Assembly: GCF_001076885.1 (NCBI RefSeq)
Contig: NZ_JVDT01000143.1
Span: forward strand, 1-56,450
Source: Bacillus sp. 522_BSPC
GTDB lineage: Bacteria > Bacillota > Bacilli > Bacillales > Cytobacillaceae
Reading direction: 5' to 3'
DNA: 56,450 bases
The first letter of the stretch is position 1. Each line of letters begins with the position of its first letter. Position numbers and translations under genes: made by a program. The notes beneath the pieces are model-generated. The model had not been told where the DNA came from. It worked only from the letters and a program-made list of their open reading frames with translations, and ran no database searches. Below are positions 26,513 to 33,322 of the stretch, piece after piece.

Positions 26513-27019
26513 ATGGAATTTATAATGGCAGAAGCCAATAGGTTAGCAGAAATTAATAGGATATATGTAAAGTGCAGAGAAAATCTAATCAAAAAAAATA
26601 TCTTTCAATGGGACGAACACTATCCAAATGTGGACTATTTTCAAGACTGCATAGAAAATAAGATGCTATTCGTTTTATTAGAAGAGGATAAGATTGTAGG
26701 ACATGTGGTATTAAATGAATGGCAAACAGAGGAGTGGAAGACCATTCGATGGAATGGAAATAATCCTTTGATTATTCACTCTCTCATGATTGACCCCAGT
26801 TACCAAGGTAAAGGAATAGGGGCAATAATGGTCAAGCGTATGGAAGAATACGCTCTTTTAAATGGATATGATAGCATCCGATTAGATACATTTTCAGGAA
26901 ATCCTCAAGCTCTTAAGTTATATAAAAAGCATGGATATATAGAAAAAGGGGAGGTTTTCTTTGCCTCTAAGCCTGTTGGACATCAAAAATATCTTTGTAT
27001 GGAGAAGGAATTAATATGA
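26513..27019 (+). CDS. GNAT family N-acetyltransferase (first of three)
   Basis: This 168-residue GNAT protein has motif A SLMIDPSYQGKGIGAIMVKR around residues 92-111 and the ending ALKLYKKHGYIEKGE. Some relatives start the same way (NRLAEINRIYVKCRENLIKK). I place the start at ATG 26513 with GAGGGGA at 26501; an open frame extends 40 codons further upstream but has no better ribosome binding site and reads unlike a GNAT. Its last four bases overlap the next acetyltransferase gene, so the two are translationally coupled. The substrate is unknown. Confidence 0.85.
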   Translation: MEFIMAEANRLAEINRIYVKCRENLIKKNIFQWDEHYPNVDYFQDCIENKMLFVLLEEDKIVGHVVLNEWQTEEWKTIRWNGNNPLIIHSLMIDPSYQGKGIGAIMVKRMEEYALLNGYDSIRLDTFSGNPQALKLYKKHGYIEKGEVFFASKPVGHQKYLCMEKELI

Positions 27020-27501
27020 ATATTACCGCTATTACCGAAACGAACCGTGAAAATGTAAGATCATTTTTCCAATCTCATTGGGGAAGCACGGAAATGGTAC
27101 TTTCTACAGGTATTTATGATTGCAGTGCTTTAGATGGATGTATTGCCTGGAATAAAGAAGGAGAAATGATTGGTTTAATAACCTATATATTTAGAGATGC
27201 AGAGTGTGAAATTATCTCTTTAGACAGTATCGATGAAGGAAAGGGCGTTGGGACAAGGCTTTTACACACGGTTGAACAAACAGCCAAACAAGTCCCATGC
27301 AATCAGGTCAAAATAATTACCACAAATGATAATGTACTCGCATTAAAGTTTTACCAAAAAAGAGGCTATTACTTATCGGAATTGTTAGTGGACGCAGTAA
27401 AAAAAGCTAGAAAGATTAAACCAGAAATACCTTTGCTTGGGAACCATGGTATTCCGATTAGAGATGAAGTGGTGCTTGTAAAGACGCTTTGTATAAAATA
27501 A
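27016..27501 (+). CDS. GNAT family N-acetyltransferase (second of three)
   Basis: This 161-residue protein is recognisable by SLDSIDEGKGVGTRLLHTVE (acetyl-CoA loop, about residues 69-88) and by NDNVLALKFYQKRGYYLSEL. Its ATG at 27016 overlaps the stop of the first acetyltransferase (ATGA), with GGAGAAGGA just upstream inside the preceding gene. The C-terminal GNHGIPIRDEVVLVKTL resembles a widespread Bacillus GNAT subgroup. No substrate can be assigned. Confidence 0.85.
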   Translation: MNITAITETNRENVRSFFQSHWGSTEMVLSTGIYDCSALDGCIAWNKEGEMIGLITYIFRDAECEIISLDSIDEGKGVGTRLLHTVEQTAKQVPCNQVKIITTNDNVLALKFYQKRGYYLSELLVDAVKKARKIKPEIPLLGNHGIPIRDEVVLVKTLCIK

Positions 27502-27520
27502 TGACGCTGAGGTGATTAAT

Positions 27521-27994
27521 TTGGCTATAACATTGGAACTTTATCAAGAAAAATATAAGCAGGAACTAGAAGAATATTTTTTATCGGAGGAGCAGTTATA
27601 CTTTACTAGTATGCCACTTGATGCTTTAGAGAAATGTATAACAGAAGAAGATCGTCAACCTATCGTCATTTTAAAGGATGGTGGAGTTGCTGGTTTCTTT
27701 GTCCTACATGGATGGGAGGGAGTAAGGGCGTATAGTGAGAATAAAGAGGCTATTCTAATGCGGGCATATTCTATCCAGCATTCTTTTCAGGGACAAGGGG
27801 TAGGAAGGAAATCTATGGAGTTATTAATCCCCTTTGTGAAAGAATATTATCCAGCAAAAAAAGAAGTAATTTTGGCTGTTAATGTGAAAAATACCCGAGC
27901 TCAATATGTTTATCAGAAAGCAGGGTTTGATGATACTGGAAGAAGAGTGGTGGGAAGAAAAGGAGAACTAATTATTTTCAATCGGAAAGTATAG
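27521..27994 (+). CDS. GNAT family N-acetyltransferase (third of three)
   Basis: This product of about 157 residues has motif A AYSIQHSFQGQGVGRKSMEL and the motif-B end NTRAQYVYQKAGFDDTGRRV. GAGGTG at 27508-27513 lies 7 bases before a TTG at 27521, which I prefer; a GTG at 27512 is inside the ribosome binding site and would add three residues. It is 19 bases downstream of the second acetyltransferase and ends the three-gene unit. A perfect hairpin (ACTGTTCTT/AAGAACAGT at 28000-28020) follows but leads into A residues. Confidence 0.82.
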   Translation: MAITLELYQEKYKQELEEYFLSEEQLYFTSMPLDALEKCITEEDRQPIVILKDGGVAGFFVLHGWEGVRAYSENKEAILMRAYSIQHSFQGQGVGRKSMELLIPFVKEYYPAKKEVILAVNVKNTRAQYVYQKAGFDDTGRRVVGRKGELIIFNRKV

Positions 27995-28026
27995 ATAGGA
28001 CTGTTCTTAAAGAACAGTAAAAAAAA

Positions 28027-28046
28027 TAGTTGCAAAATGCAAATAA
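28027..28046 (+). promoter_or_regulatory. Candidate operator 1 (palindrome TTGCA-AAA-TGCAA) in the marR promoter
   Basis: The 20-base box TAGTTGCAAAATGCAAATAA holds a perfect 5-3-5 palindrome at 28030-28042. It overlaps the -35 element (TTGCAA at 28030-28035). A matching box stands at 28601-28620 before the permease gene; the two share TA.TTG.A...T.CAAATAA. Confidence 0.7.
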
Positions 28047-28057
28047 TAAGCTATAAT
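28030..28057 (+). promoter_or_regulatory. Promoter of the marR-type regulator gene
   Basis: TTGCAA (28030-28035), a 16-base spacer and TATAAT (28052-28057) form a good vegetative promoter, 43 bases upstream of the chosen start. Confidence 0.75.
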
Positions 28058-28099
28058 GAAAGTAGCTTCAATATTTTAACAAAGGAAGGAGGCGGTATG

Positions 28100-28546
28100 A
28101 TGGAAAATCTTCGTGAGATTTTACAAATTACTATGAGAAGATTTGGTGTGCTTGATAAGAATTGTTGTTCTATTGGGAATACGGAAATATCTCTTGTTCA
28201 AAGCCATATTTTATATGAAATTGATAAAAGAAATAATCCGTCTATGCAAGAAATAGCAGAGGTTATTGGAATGGATATTACAACCTTTAGCAGGCAAATT
28301 CAATCTTTAGTAAAAATGGAATTAGTGAATAAGCAGCAATCCATGACGGATAAAAGAGTATATGTACTCCAATTAACAACGCAAGGAAAAGCAATTGCAG
28401 CTTCTATTGATACGCAAATGAATCAATATTTAGAGGAAGTTCTCTCTTTTATGTCAGATTTTGAAAAAGAAACCGTCATTCGTTCGCTAAAGTTATTAAA
28501 TAGTTCCATGGCAAAAAGCAATATGTGCTGTCATCCAGTTAAGTAA
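28100..28546 (+). CDS. MarR family regulator with paired cysteines
   Basis: This 148-residue winged-helix repressor has its DNA-binding region at SMQEIAEVIGMDITTFSRQI (about residues 50-69), followed by QSLVKMELVNKQQSMTDKR and the wing. Adjacent cysteine pairs stand near both ends: Cys22-Cys23 (NCCSI) and Cys143-Cys144 (NMCCHP). They suggest a thiol-based sensor of a soft metal or metalloid such as arsenic, but this is inference. Start choice: AAGGAGG at 28086-28092 favours ATG 28100 over 28097. Downstream genes encode an ArsP-type permease, a CC-rich peptide and an ArsN1-type acetyltransferase. It probably represses itself and them through the two palindromes. Confidence 0.88.
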   Translation: MENLREILQITMRRFGVLDKNCCSIGNTEISLVQSHILYEIDKRNNPSMQEIAEVIGMDITTFSRQIQSLVKMELVNKQQSMTDKRVYVLQLTTQGKAIAASIDTQMNQYLEEVLSFMSDFEKETVIRSLKLLNSSMAKSNMCCHPVK

Positions 28547-28600
28547 TGAGGAAAATAAGTGGCTGTGTTAGACATCATTCCTAATATAGCCTGGATATAA

Positions 28601-28620
28601 TACTTGTATTTTACAAATAA
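28601..28620 (+). promoter_or_regulatory. Candidate operator 2 (palindrome TTGTA-TTT-TACAA) before the permease gene
   Basis: The box TACTTGTATTTTACAAATAA contains a perfect 5-3-5 palindrome at 28604-28616 and directly follows a TATAAT at 28596-28601, so it would cover the transcription start. It matches operator 1 at 14 of 20 positions, including both half-sites apart from a Y/R change that preserves symmetry. Confidence 0.68.
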
Positions 28621-28636
28621 AAAGGAGGGATGTTAG

Positions 28637-29503
28637 ATGTGGTACGAAGTGCTGAAAAACTTCGCATGGTTAGTAATGGAATTAACTATTCTTTTTGTAG
28701 TTGTATCTTTTGTTGTTAATTTGCTACAAGGCTTTGTTCGCTATGACAAAGTGGAGATATGGATGAAAAAGACTCCACCCATTGTTAGTGCGCTTATTGC
28801 AGTTGTTTTTGCTTTTATCACCCCTTTTTGTTCCTGTTCTACCATACCAGTTGTGGTGAATTTATTGAAAAATAAAATCCGTTTTAGCACCGTTATGATT
28901 TTTCTATTTACTTCACCAGTGCTAGATCCAACTATCTTAACCGTAATGGCTGTTCTAATGGGATGGAAAGTAGCTCTCTATTATACAGTAATCACGACGA
29001 TTCTTTCGATTGTCCTTGGCTTTGCACTAGAGAGATGGGGGTTCGAAAAAGAAGTGAAAAATGTCATTATAAAAAATGATCTTCAAGCAGAGAAGGGGTT
29101 TAGTTTAAAAAATACGGTTTCTGAAATTTTAACCTTAATGAAAACTGTTTACCCCTTTTTGTTAATAGGGGCAGGTATTGGAGCGGTGATAGGAGGAATC
29201 GTACCAACAGAGTTTGTGGCAACCTACTTAGGCGGAGAGAATTGGTGGTTGATTCCGCTTGCTGCAATAATCGGTATTCCTTTATATATTCGGCTATCGT
29301 CGATGATTCCGATTTCCCAAATTCTGATTGCCAAAGGGATGGCACTTGGACCGGTAATGGCAATGATGATTAGCTCAGCAGGAGCAAGTCTCCCGGAATT
29401 AAGCTTATTAAATAGCATTTTTAAGCGAAAATTAGTGTTTGCGTTTGTATTATCCGTTTTCTCGATGTCCACGATTTCAGGCTTTTTGTTTTATTTTATA
29501 TAA
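28637..29503 (+). CDS. ArsP/YraQ-type permease (PF03773-like)
   Basis: This 288-residue membrane protein has about eight helices. The family signature is TPFCSCSTIPVVVNLL at about residues 61-76, where the FCSCS cysteines are characteristic, followed by FSTVMIFLFTSPVLDPTILT. Members include ArsP, which exports trivalent organoarsenicals, and other putative metal(loid) permeases. AAAGGAGGG lies before the ATG. The gene has its own promoter-like TATAAT and operator, and 32 bases downstream of its stop a small Cys-pair protein is encoded. Efflux of arsenicals is likely but not proven by sequence; Cu/Zn efflux relatives exist. Confidence 0.85.
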   Translation: MWYEVLKNFAWLVMELTILFVVVSFVVNLLQGFVRYDKVEIWMKKTPPIVSALIAVVFAFITPFCSCSTIPVVVNLLKNKIRFSTVMIFLFTSPVLDPTILTVMAVLMGWKVALYYTVITTILSIVLGFALERWGFEKEVKNVIIKNDLQAEKGFSLKNTVSEILTLMKTVYPFLLIGAGIGAVIGGIVPTEFVATYLGGENWWLIPLAAIIGIPLYIRLSSMIPISQILIAKGMALGPVMAMMISSAGASLPELSLLNSIFKRKLVFAFVLSVFSMSTISGFLFYFI

Positions 29504-29535
29504 GGGAAACCAATTCGTAGGAGGAATGATTTATC

Positions 29536-29670
29536 ATGAACATTTTGAAAAAAATAATCAAAAAAGAGCAGAAAAATGATTGCTGTAACATTATGATAGA
29601 AGAAGTAGGAGAAAAGCAAGAGGGCTGCTGTGAGGTGAAGGAGGAGAGAAAGGATGAGCGTAAAGCTTGA
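29536..29670 (+). CDS. Small CC...CC protein (44 aa), putative metal(loid) binder
   Basis: The gene is short and easily missed. It encodes MNILKKIIKKEQKNDCCNIM followed by an acidic stretch with a second cysteine pair (EGCCEV). The cysteines are 16-17 and 31-32; the first 13 residues are a basic amphipathic helix and the tail is highly charged. AGGAGG at 29519-29524 is 11 bases before the ATG. Its end overlaps the acetyltransferase gene by 17 bases. By context it could carry a thiophilic metalloid to the permease or chelate it at the membrane. I know of no named family. Confidence 0.7.
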   Translation: MNILKKIIKKEQKNDCCNIMIEEVGEKQEGCCEVKEERKDERKA

Positions 29671-30148
29671 GAAGATTTTGAAGGAGTATTGGGAAGAGAT
29701 AGCAACTATCTATAGATTGGGCATTCAATCCAGACAAGCCACTTTTGAGACTAATGTTCCAGATTGGGAGAAATGGAGCAGTAGTAAAGATTTGTCTACC
29801 AGTTTTGTTTTAATAGATGAAGAGGCGAATAGAGTGATTGGTTGGGCTGCTATCAGTAAAGTATCGAATCGCTGTGTGTATCAAGGAGTTGGGGAGCATA
29901 GTGTTTATTTACATCCTGATTATCATCACAAAGGTTATGGGAAATTCTTATTGAATAAATTAATTGAACATTCTGAATCTAATGGCTACTGGACACTACA
30001 ATCAGGTATTTTTCCAGAAAATATTGCGAGTATCCAGCTTCATAAAAGCTGCGGATTTAGAAGTGTTGGGATTCGTGAGAAAATTGGAAAGCTAGACGGT
30101 GAGTGGAGAGATGTTGTATTAATGGAAAGAAGAAGTGCGAAATATTGA
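29654..30148 (+). CDS. arsN1: ArsN1-type N-acetyltransferase (arsinothricin/phosphinothricin acetyltransferase family)
   Basis: This 164-residue GNAT enzyme is of the PAT/ArsN1 type, which acetylates the amino group of phosphinothricin or of the arsenical antibiotic arsinothricin. Nearly all family marks are present: IYRLGIQSRQATFET (19-33), VIGWAAISKVSNRCVYQGVG (about 60-79), HSVYLHPDYHHKGYGKFLL, YWTLQSGIFPENIASIQLHK and the ending GEWRDVVLMERRS. The ATG at 29654 is preceded by GAGGAGAGAAAGG within the small Cys-pair gene. The position after an ArsP-type permease supports the arsenical role; without it, a generic PAT-like function would be equally likely. Confidence 0.85.
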   Translation: MSVKLEKILKEYWEEIATIYRLGIQSRQATFETNVPDWEKWSSSKDLSTSFVLIDEEANRVIGWAAISKVSNRCVYQGVGEHSVYLHPDYHHKGYGKFLLNKLIEHSESNGYWTLQSGIFPENIASIQLHKSCGFRSVGIREKIGKLDGEWRDVVLMERRSAKY

Positions 30149-30154
30149 TTTTTT

Positions 30155-30190
30155 AAGTCGAGAAGATGGATGGAAACCTTCTCGACTTTA
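30155..30190. terminator. Convergent terminator hairpin
   Basis: AAGTCGAGAAG (30155-30165) pairs exactly with CTTCTCGACTT (30178-30188), then TAT. It ends the resistance operon and faces the convergent acetyltransferase gene. Confidence 0.65.
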
Positions 30191-30195
30191 TCAGA

Positions 30196-30669
30196 TTATA
30201 CGGAAGGATGCTCTAGATCCAACGTCATAAACACACTATTCGGATCTTCCTCATAATCCGAAAATGGCCCGCAATACTCAAATCCTAATCTTTCATATAG
30301 CTTTTTGGCGGGCAGGAAAGCATCCATGGAACCTGTCTCCAAACTTAATCGGTTATAGCCGCGAGTTTTGGCTTCAGCGATAATATGGAAAAGTAGCTTT
30401 TTTGCTACGCCTTTACGCAAATGATGAGGAGAAGTCTTCATAGACTTTATTTCGCCGTGCTTGTTATCTAGTTCTTTTAACGCGCCGCATCCAGTTAGCT
30501 CCCCGTCCTCCCATGCACTCCAAAAGGTTACTTCTGGTTTTCTCAATCCTTCCACATCAAGAGCATGTATGCTTTCAGGAGGTGAATGGAGGGTCATGCT
30601 ATGTAAATGATCTTCCAATAAAGCAATGACTTCTTTTGAGGTAACATGATCGATAATAATTTTCATCAC
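30196..30669 (-). CDS. GNAT family N-acetyltransferase (YsnE-like)
   Basis: This 157-residue GNAT protein closely follows the YsnE pattern: HLHSMTLHSPPESIHALDVE near the N-terminus, then VTFWSAWEDGELTGCGALKE, GEIKSMKTSPHHLRKGVAKK (motif A) and RLSLETGSMDAFLPAKKLYE. Small amino acid or indole-related substrates have been suggested for such enzymes, but none can be assigned here. ATG is preceded by AGAAAGGTTTGATG. It converges on the arsN1 gene and diverges from azoR. Confidence 0.88.
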   Translation of the reverse strand: MMKIIIDHVTSKEVIALLEDHLHSMTLHSPPESIHALDVEGLRKPEVTFWSAWEDGELTGCGALKELDNKHGEIKSMKTSPHHLRKGVAKKLLFHIIAEAKTRGYNRLSLETGSMDAFLPAKKLYERLGFEYCGPFSDYEEDPNSVFMTLDLEHPSV

Positions 30670-30782
30670 ATCAAACCTTTCTAATTATTTATTCTTATTT
30701 TACTTTTTTCCTTATTCCAGTGGAATGGATTATGCATAATTTAACTGGAAATATTTAATAAAATATCTTCACTTAAAAATAT

Positions 30783-30812
30783 TTGCCTTTGAAGCATTTT
30801 GTTTGTTATGAT
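30783..30812 (+). promoter_or_regulatory. Promoter of azoR
   Basis: TTGCCT (30783-30788), an 18-base spacer and TATGAT (30807-30812), 48 bases before the azoR start. Confidence 0.55.
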
Positions 30813-30859
30813 ATTCACATTAGTTTTAAATTTGCATGAGGGAAAGGAAAATGAAATAA

Positions 30860-31501
30860 ATGAATGTATTAGTAGTAAAAGCAAACAATCGTCCAGCTGC
30901 TGAGGCTGTATCAAGCAAAATGTATGAAACGTTTATGGATTCTATTAAAGGTGCTGAAAATCTTAATGTAAATGTATATGATGTCTATGCAGAAGATACT
31001 CCTTACTTTGGTCAAGAATTATTCGATGCTTTCGGTAAAGTACAAAGCGGAGCAGAATTAACAGATTTAGAGCAACGTTTATTAGCTGCAAAACAAAAAG
31101 CAATGGATGCTTTAACTGCTGCTGATTTAGTAGTATTCGCATTCCCGCTTTGGAACTTAACCATTCCAGCTAAATTACAAACGTTTATTGATTATGTATA
31201 TGCTGCAGGTTTTGCATTTAAATTTGATGCAGAAGGTAACATGATTCAATTAATGACAGATAAAAAAGCGATCCTTTTAAATGCTCGTGGCGGCATTTAT
31301 TCTACTCCAGAAGCTGCTTCTTCTGAAATGGCTGTTACCTATATGCGTGCAGTATTTGGTGGCGTATTTGGAATGGAAATCATTGATGAGGTTATTATCG
31401 AAGGACATAACGCAATGCCTGATAAAGCTGCTTCTATCATTGAAGAAGGTCTACAAAAAGTTGCTGCTGCTGCAAATAAATTAGTAGCACAAACTGTTTA
31501 A
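30860..31501 (+). CDS. azoR: FMN-dependent NADH-azoreductase
   Basis: This 213-residue flavodoxin-fold oxidoreductase reduces azo bonds and quinones with NADH through bound FMN. Typical features are MNVLVVKANNRP at the start, FAFPLWNLTIPAKLQTFIDY (FMN-binding PLWN, about residues 94-113), GFAFKFDAEGN, and NARGGIYSTPEAASSEMAV. Codon use is more biased than its neighbours (for example AAA, GCA/GCT, TTA dominance), as for a highly expressed detoxification enzyme. It forms a single-gene unit with its own promoter and terminator. Confidence 0.95.
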   Translation: MNVLVVKANNRPAAEAVSSKMYETFMDSIKGAENLNVNVYDVYAEDTPYFGQELFDAFGKVQSGAELTDLEQRLLAAKQKAMDALTAADLVVFAFPLWNLTIPAKLQTFIDYVYAAGFAFKFDAEGNMIQLMTDKKAILLNARGGIYSTPEAASSEMAVTYMRAVFGGVFGMEIIDEVIIEGHNAMPDKAASIIEEGLQKVAAAANKLVAQTV

Positions 31502-31528
31502 TAGAAATTAACTAGATTGAATAGAGCA

Positions 31529-31566
31529 ACTCCGTCTGAAAATAAGTTTTCAAACGGAGTTTTTTT
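31529..31566 (+). terminator. Terminator of azoR
   Basis: ACTCCGT (31530-31536) with a downstream AAAA/TTTT extension pairs with ACGGAGT (31554-31560) and is followed by six T. Confidence 0.92.
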
Positions 31567-31678
31567 ATGGGAAAAAGTTTATACTAGGATAAGAGCAAAT
31601 TTAGGACATATGTCCTTTTCCTATTTATAGAATTCGATTATCTTTAAAAAGGAAATTAAATAGCAAGGAGTCGAACAA

Positions 31679-32104
31679 ATGAGAGGTATATTATTTGCGT
31701 TTATGGGTGGTGCATTTATTACCCTGCAAGGAGTGGCGAATGCAAGAATTAGCCAGGATATTGGTTCATGGCAGGCAGCTACCATTACTCAGTTTACTGG
31801 ATTTGTGCTAGCACTTTTAATTTTACTAGTAGTGAAAGAAGAAGCATTTTCAAAATATAAACAAGTAAAGCCATTATATTTAGCGGGAGGTTCCTTTGCA
31901 TCAGTCGTTATTTTTAGCACGATTACAGCGATGCATTTAGTAGGGGCCACACTAACCATTTCCACTGCTTTAATCGCCCAGCTATTTATCACCTTTATTA
32001 TAGATAGCAATGGTTGGTTCGGTTTGGAAAAGCAACAGATGAAAACGCCGCAGTTTATAGGAATTGGCATGATGATATTAGGTGTTCTTTTATTAAAAAT
32101 GTAA
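31679..32104 (+). CDS. DMT-superfamily small membrane protein (DUF606/YdcZ), first copy
   Basis: This 141-residue protein with about five hydrophobic helices belongs to the DUF606/YdcZ branch of drug/metabolite transporters. Family marks are GGAFITLQGVANARISQDIG near residues 10-29 and LTISTALIAQLFITFIIDSN, followed by GWFGLEKQQ. Such half-size proteins usually act in pairs, and a second copy lies at 32834. AAGGAG is 10 bases before the ATG. The regulator gene between them starts 13 bases downstream. Substrate unknown. Confidence 0.88.
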   Translation: MRGILFAFMGGAFITLQGVANARISQDIGSWQAATITQFTGFVLALLILLVVKEEAFSKYKQVKPLYLAGGSFASVVIFSTITAMHLVGATLTISTALIAQLFITFIIDSNGWFGLEKQQMKTPQFIGIGMMILGVLLLKM

Positions 32105-32116
32105 GGAGACCCATCC

Positions 32117-32830
32117 GTGAAAGAGATTGGAAATGTAGAGCAAGTAGAAGAATATATGCATAAATTTCATTTAGAAGCTATTTTTCCGGAAAAGTTGAAA
32201 GGGCATTTACATCTTTATGCTTTTAACCAAGGAGAATTTATTTGTACGCAAGGACAGGCATCTGAATATCTTTACATTCTGGTAGATGGAAAGATGAAAA
32301 TATATACAACGACAGCAGAAGGAAAAACGTTAATTCTTTCTTTTAAAACACCAATAGAAATGGTTGGGGACGTTGAATATGTACGAAATACTGATATTCT
32401 TAATACAGTTGAAGCGATAACAGATGTAGTGGTAATAGGTGTCCATAAACGGCATTTAAAGCAATATGCGAGTGACTATGCACCATTTCTACAGTTTTTG
32501 CTGGATATCATTACAAAGAAATTCTATATCAAATCGAGCTCAATGCGATTCAATTTGTTCTATCCAGTAGAAGTAAGATTGGCTAGTTATTTATTGTCTG
32601 TGTCTTTTGATAAAAAGGATCCTTTATACAATAAGGAACGAAATGAAATAAATTTAAAGGATACAGCGAACTTAATTGGCACTAGTTATCGACATTTAAA
32701 TAGAGTGATACAGCAATTTTGTCAGGATGGTCTGATTGAACGGAAAAAGGGATTTATTATGGTGAAAAATCGGGATGGTTTAACACGCTTAGCTGGAAAA
32801 AGTATTTATGAAGAAGGATTGGGTGAATAA
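32117..32830 (+). CDS. Crp/Fnr family transcriptional regulator (YeiL-like)
   Basis: This 237-residue regulator has an N-terminal cyclic-nucleotide-binding-type beta roll (GEFICTQGQASEYLYILVDG, residues 36-55) and a C-terminal helix-turn-helix (NLKDTANLIGTSYRHLNRVI, about 180-199). No Fnr-like N-terminal cysteine cluster is visible; only single cysteines occur. AAGGAG lies 9 bases before the GTG start. It is sandwiched between two DUF606 genes with gaps of 12 and 3 bases, so all three form one operon and the regulator most likely controls this transporter pair. The inducer is unknown. Confidence 0.88.
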   Translation: MKEIGNVEQVEEYMHKFHLEAIFPEKLKGHLHLYAFNQGEFICTQGQASEYLYILVDGKMKIYTTTAEGKTLILSFKTPIEMVGDVEYVRNTDILNTVEAITDVVVIGVHKRHLKQYASDYAPFLQFLLDIITKKFYIKSSSMRFNLFYPVEVRLASYLLSVSFDKKDPLYNKERNEINLKDTANLIGTSYRHLNRVIQQFCQDGLIERKKGFIMVKNRDGLTRLAGKSIYEEGLGE

Positions 32831-32833
32831 AAC

Positions 32834-33310
32834 ATGATATATGGCTTACTTATTGCGTTTATTAGCGGTAGTCTTGTTGGGGTACAAAACATCTTTAATA
32901 ATCGTGTCAATCAAAAGGCAGGTCTTTGGGCTACGACTACTTTAGTATTAGCGCTAGGATTTATTGCTTCTTTTATTCTTGGCTTTATTACAGAAGGAAT
33001 GGGTCTTTTTCATCTAGAAAATATGCAGATGTGGTACTGGTTCAGCGGGATTATCGGTGTTGGTGTTGTTGTTTGTATGACAAAAGGAATCAGGCATTTG
33101 GGGGCAACCTATGCTGTTTCGATTTCCTTGTCCTCTCAACTTGTTTTTGCCTTACTATTTGATTCTTTTGGTTTATTGGGATTAGAGAAGGTTCCATTTA
33201 CCCCCCAGCAGTTAATAGGGGTCCTAGTCATTATCGGTGGAATTCTTGTTTTCAAAATGGGAGGAGCTTCAGAAAAGAAACAGCCTGTGAAAGAACTGGC
33301 GAAACGATAG
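32834..33310 (+). CDS. DMT-superfamily small membrane protein (DUF606/YdcZ), second copy
   Basis: This 158-residue protein has five hydrophobic helices. It shares with the first copy the patterns GVQNIFNNRVNQKAGLWATT at the N-terminus and SISLSSQLVFALLFDSFGLL, followed by GLEKVPFTPQQ, near the C-terminus. Its ATG is 3 bases after the regulator stop; the ribosome binding site is inside that gene (AAGGATTGGGTG). It probably pairs with the 141-residue copy in opposite topology. It is followed 12 bases later by the HAD phosphatase gene. Confidence 0.87.
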   Translation: MIYGLLIAFISGSLVGVQNIFNNRVNQKAGLWATTTLVLALGFIASFILGFITEGMGLFHLENMQMWYWFSGIIGVGVVVCMTKGIRHLGATYAVSISLSSQLVFALLFDSFGLLGLEKVPFTPQQLIGVLVIIGGILVFKMGGASEKKQPVKELAKR

Positions 33311-33322
33311 GAGAGTATTTGT

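Noticed and set aside
28000-28020. Hairpin ACTGTTCTT/AAGAACAGT as a terminator
   Set aside because: It is followed by A residues rather than T on the coding strand; on the other strand the T-run precedes the stem.
31281-31484. Alternative-frame reading inside azoR
   Set aside because: Shadow frame of a strongly recognised gene; no independent start signals.
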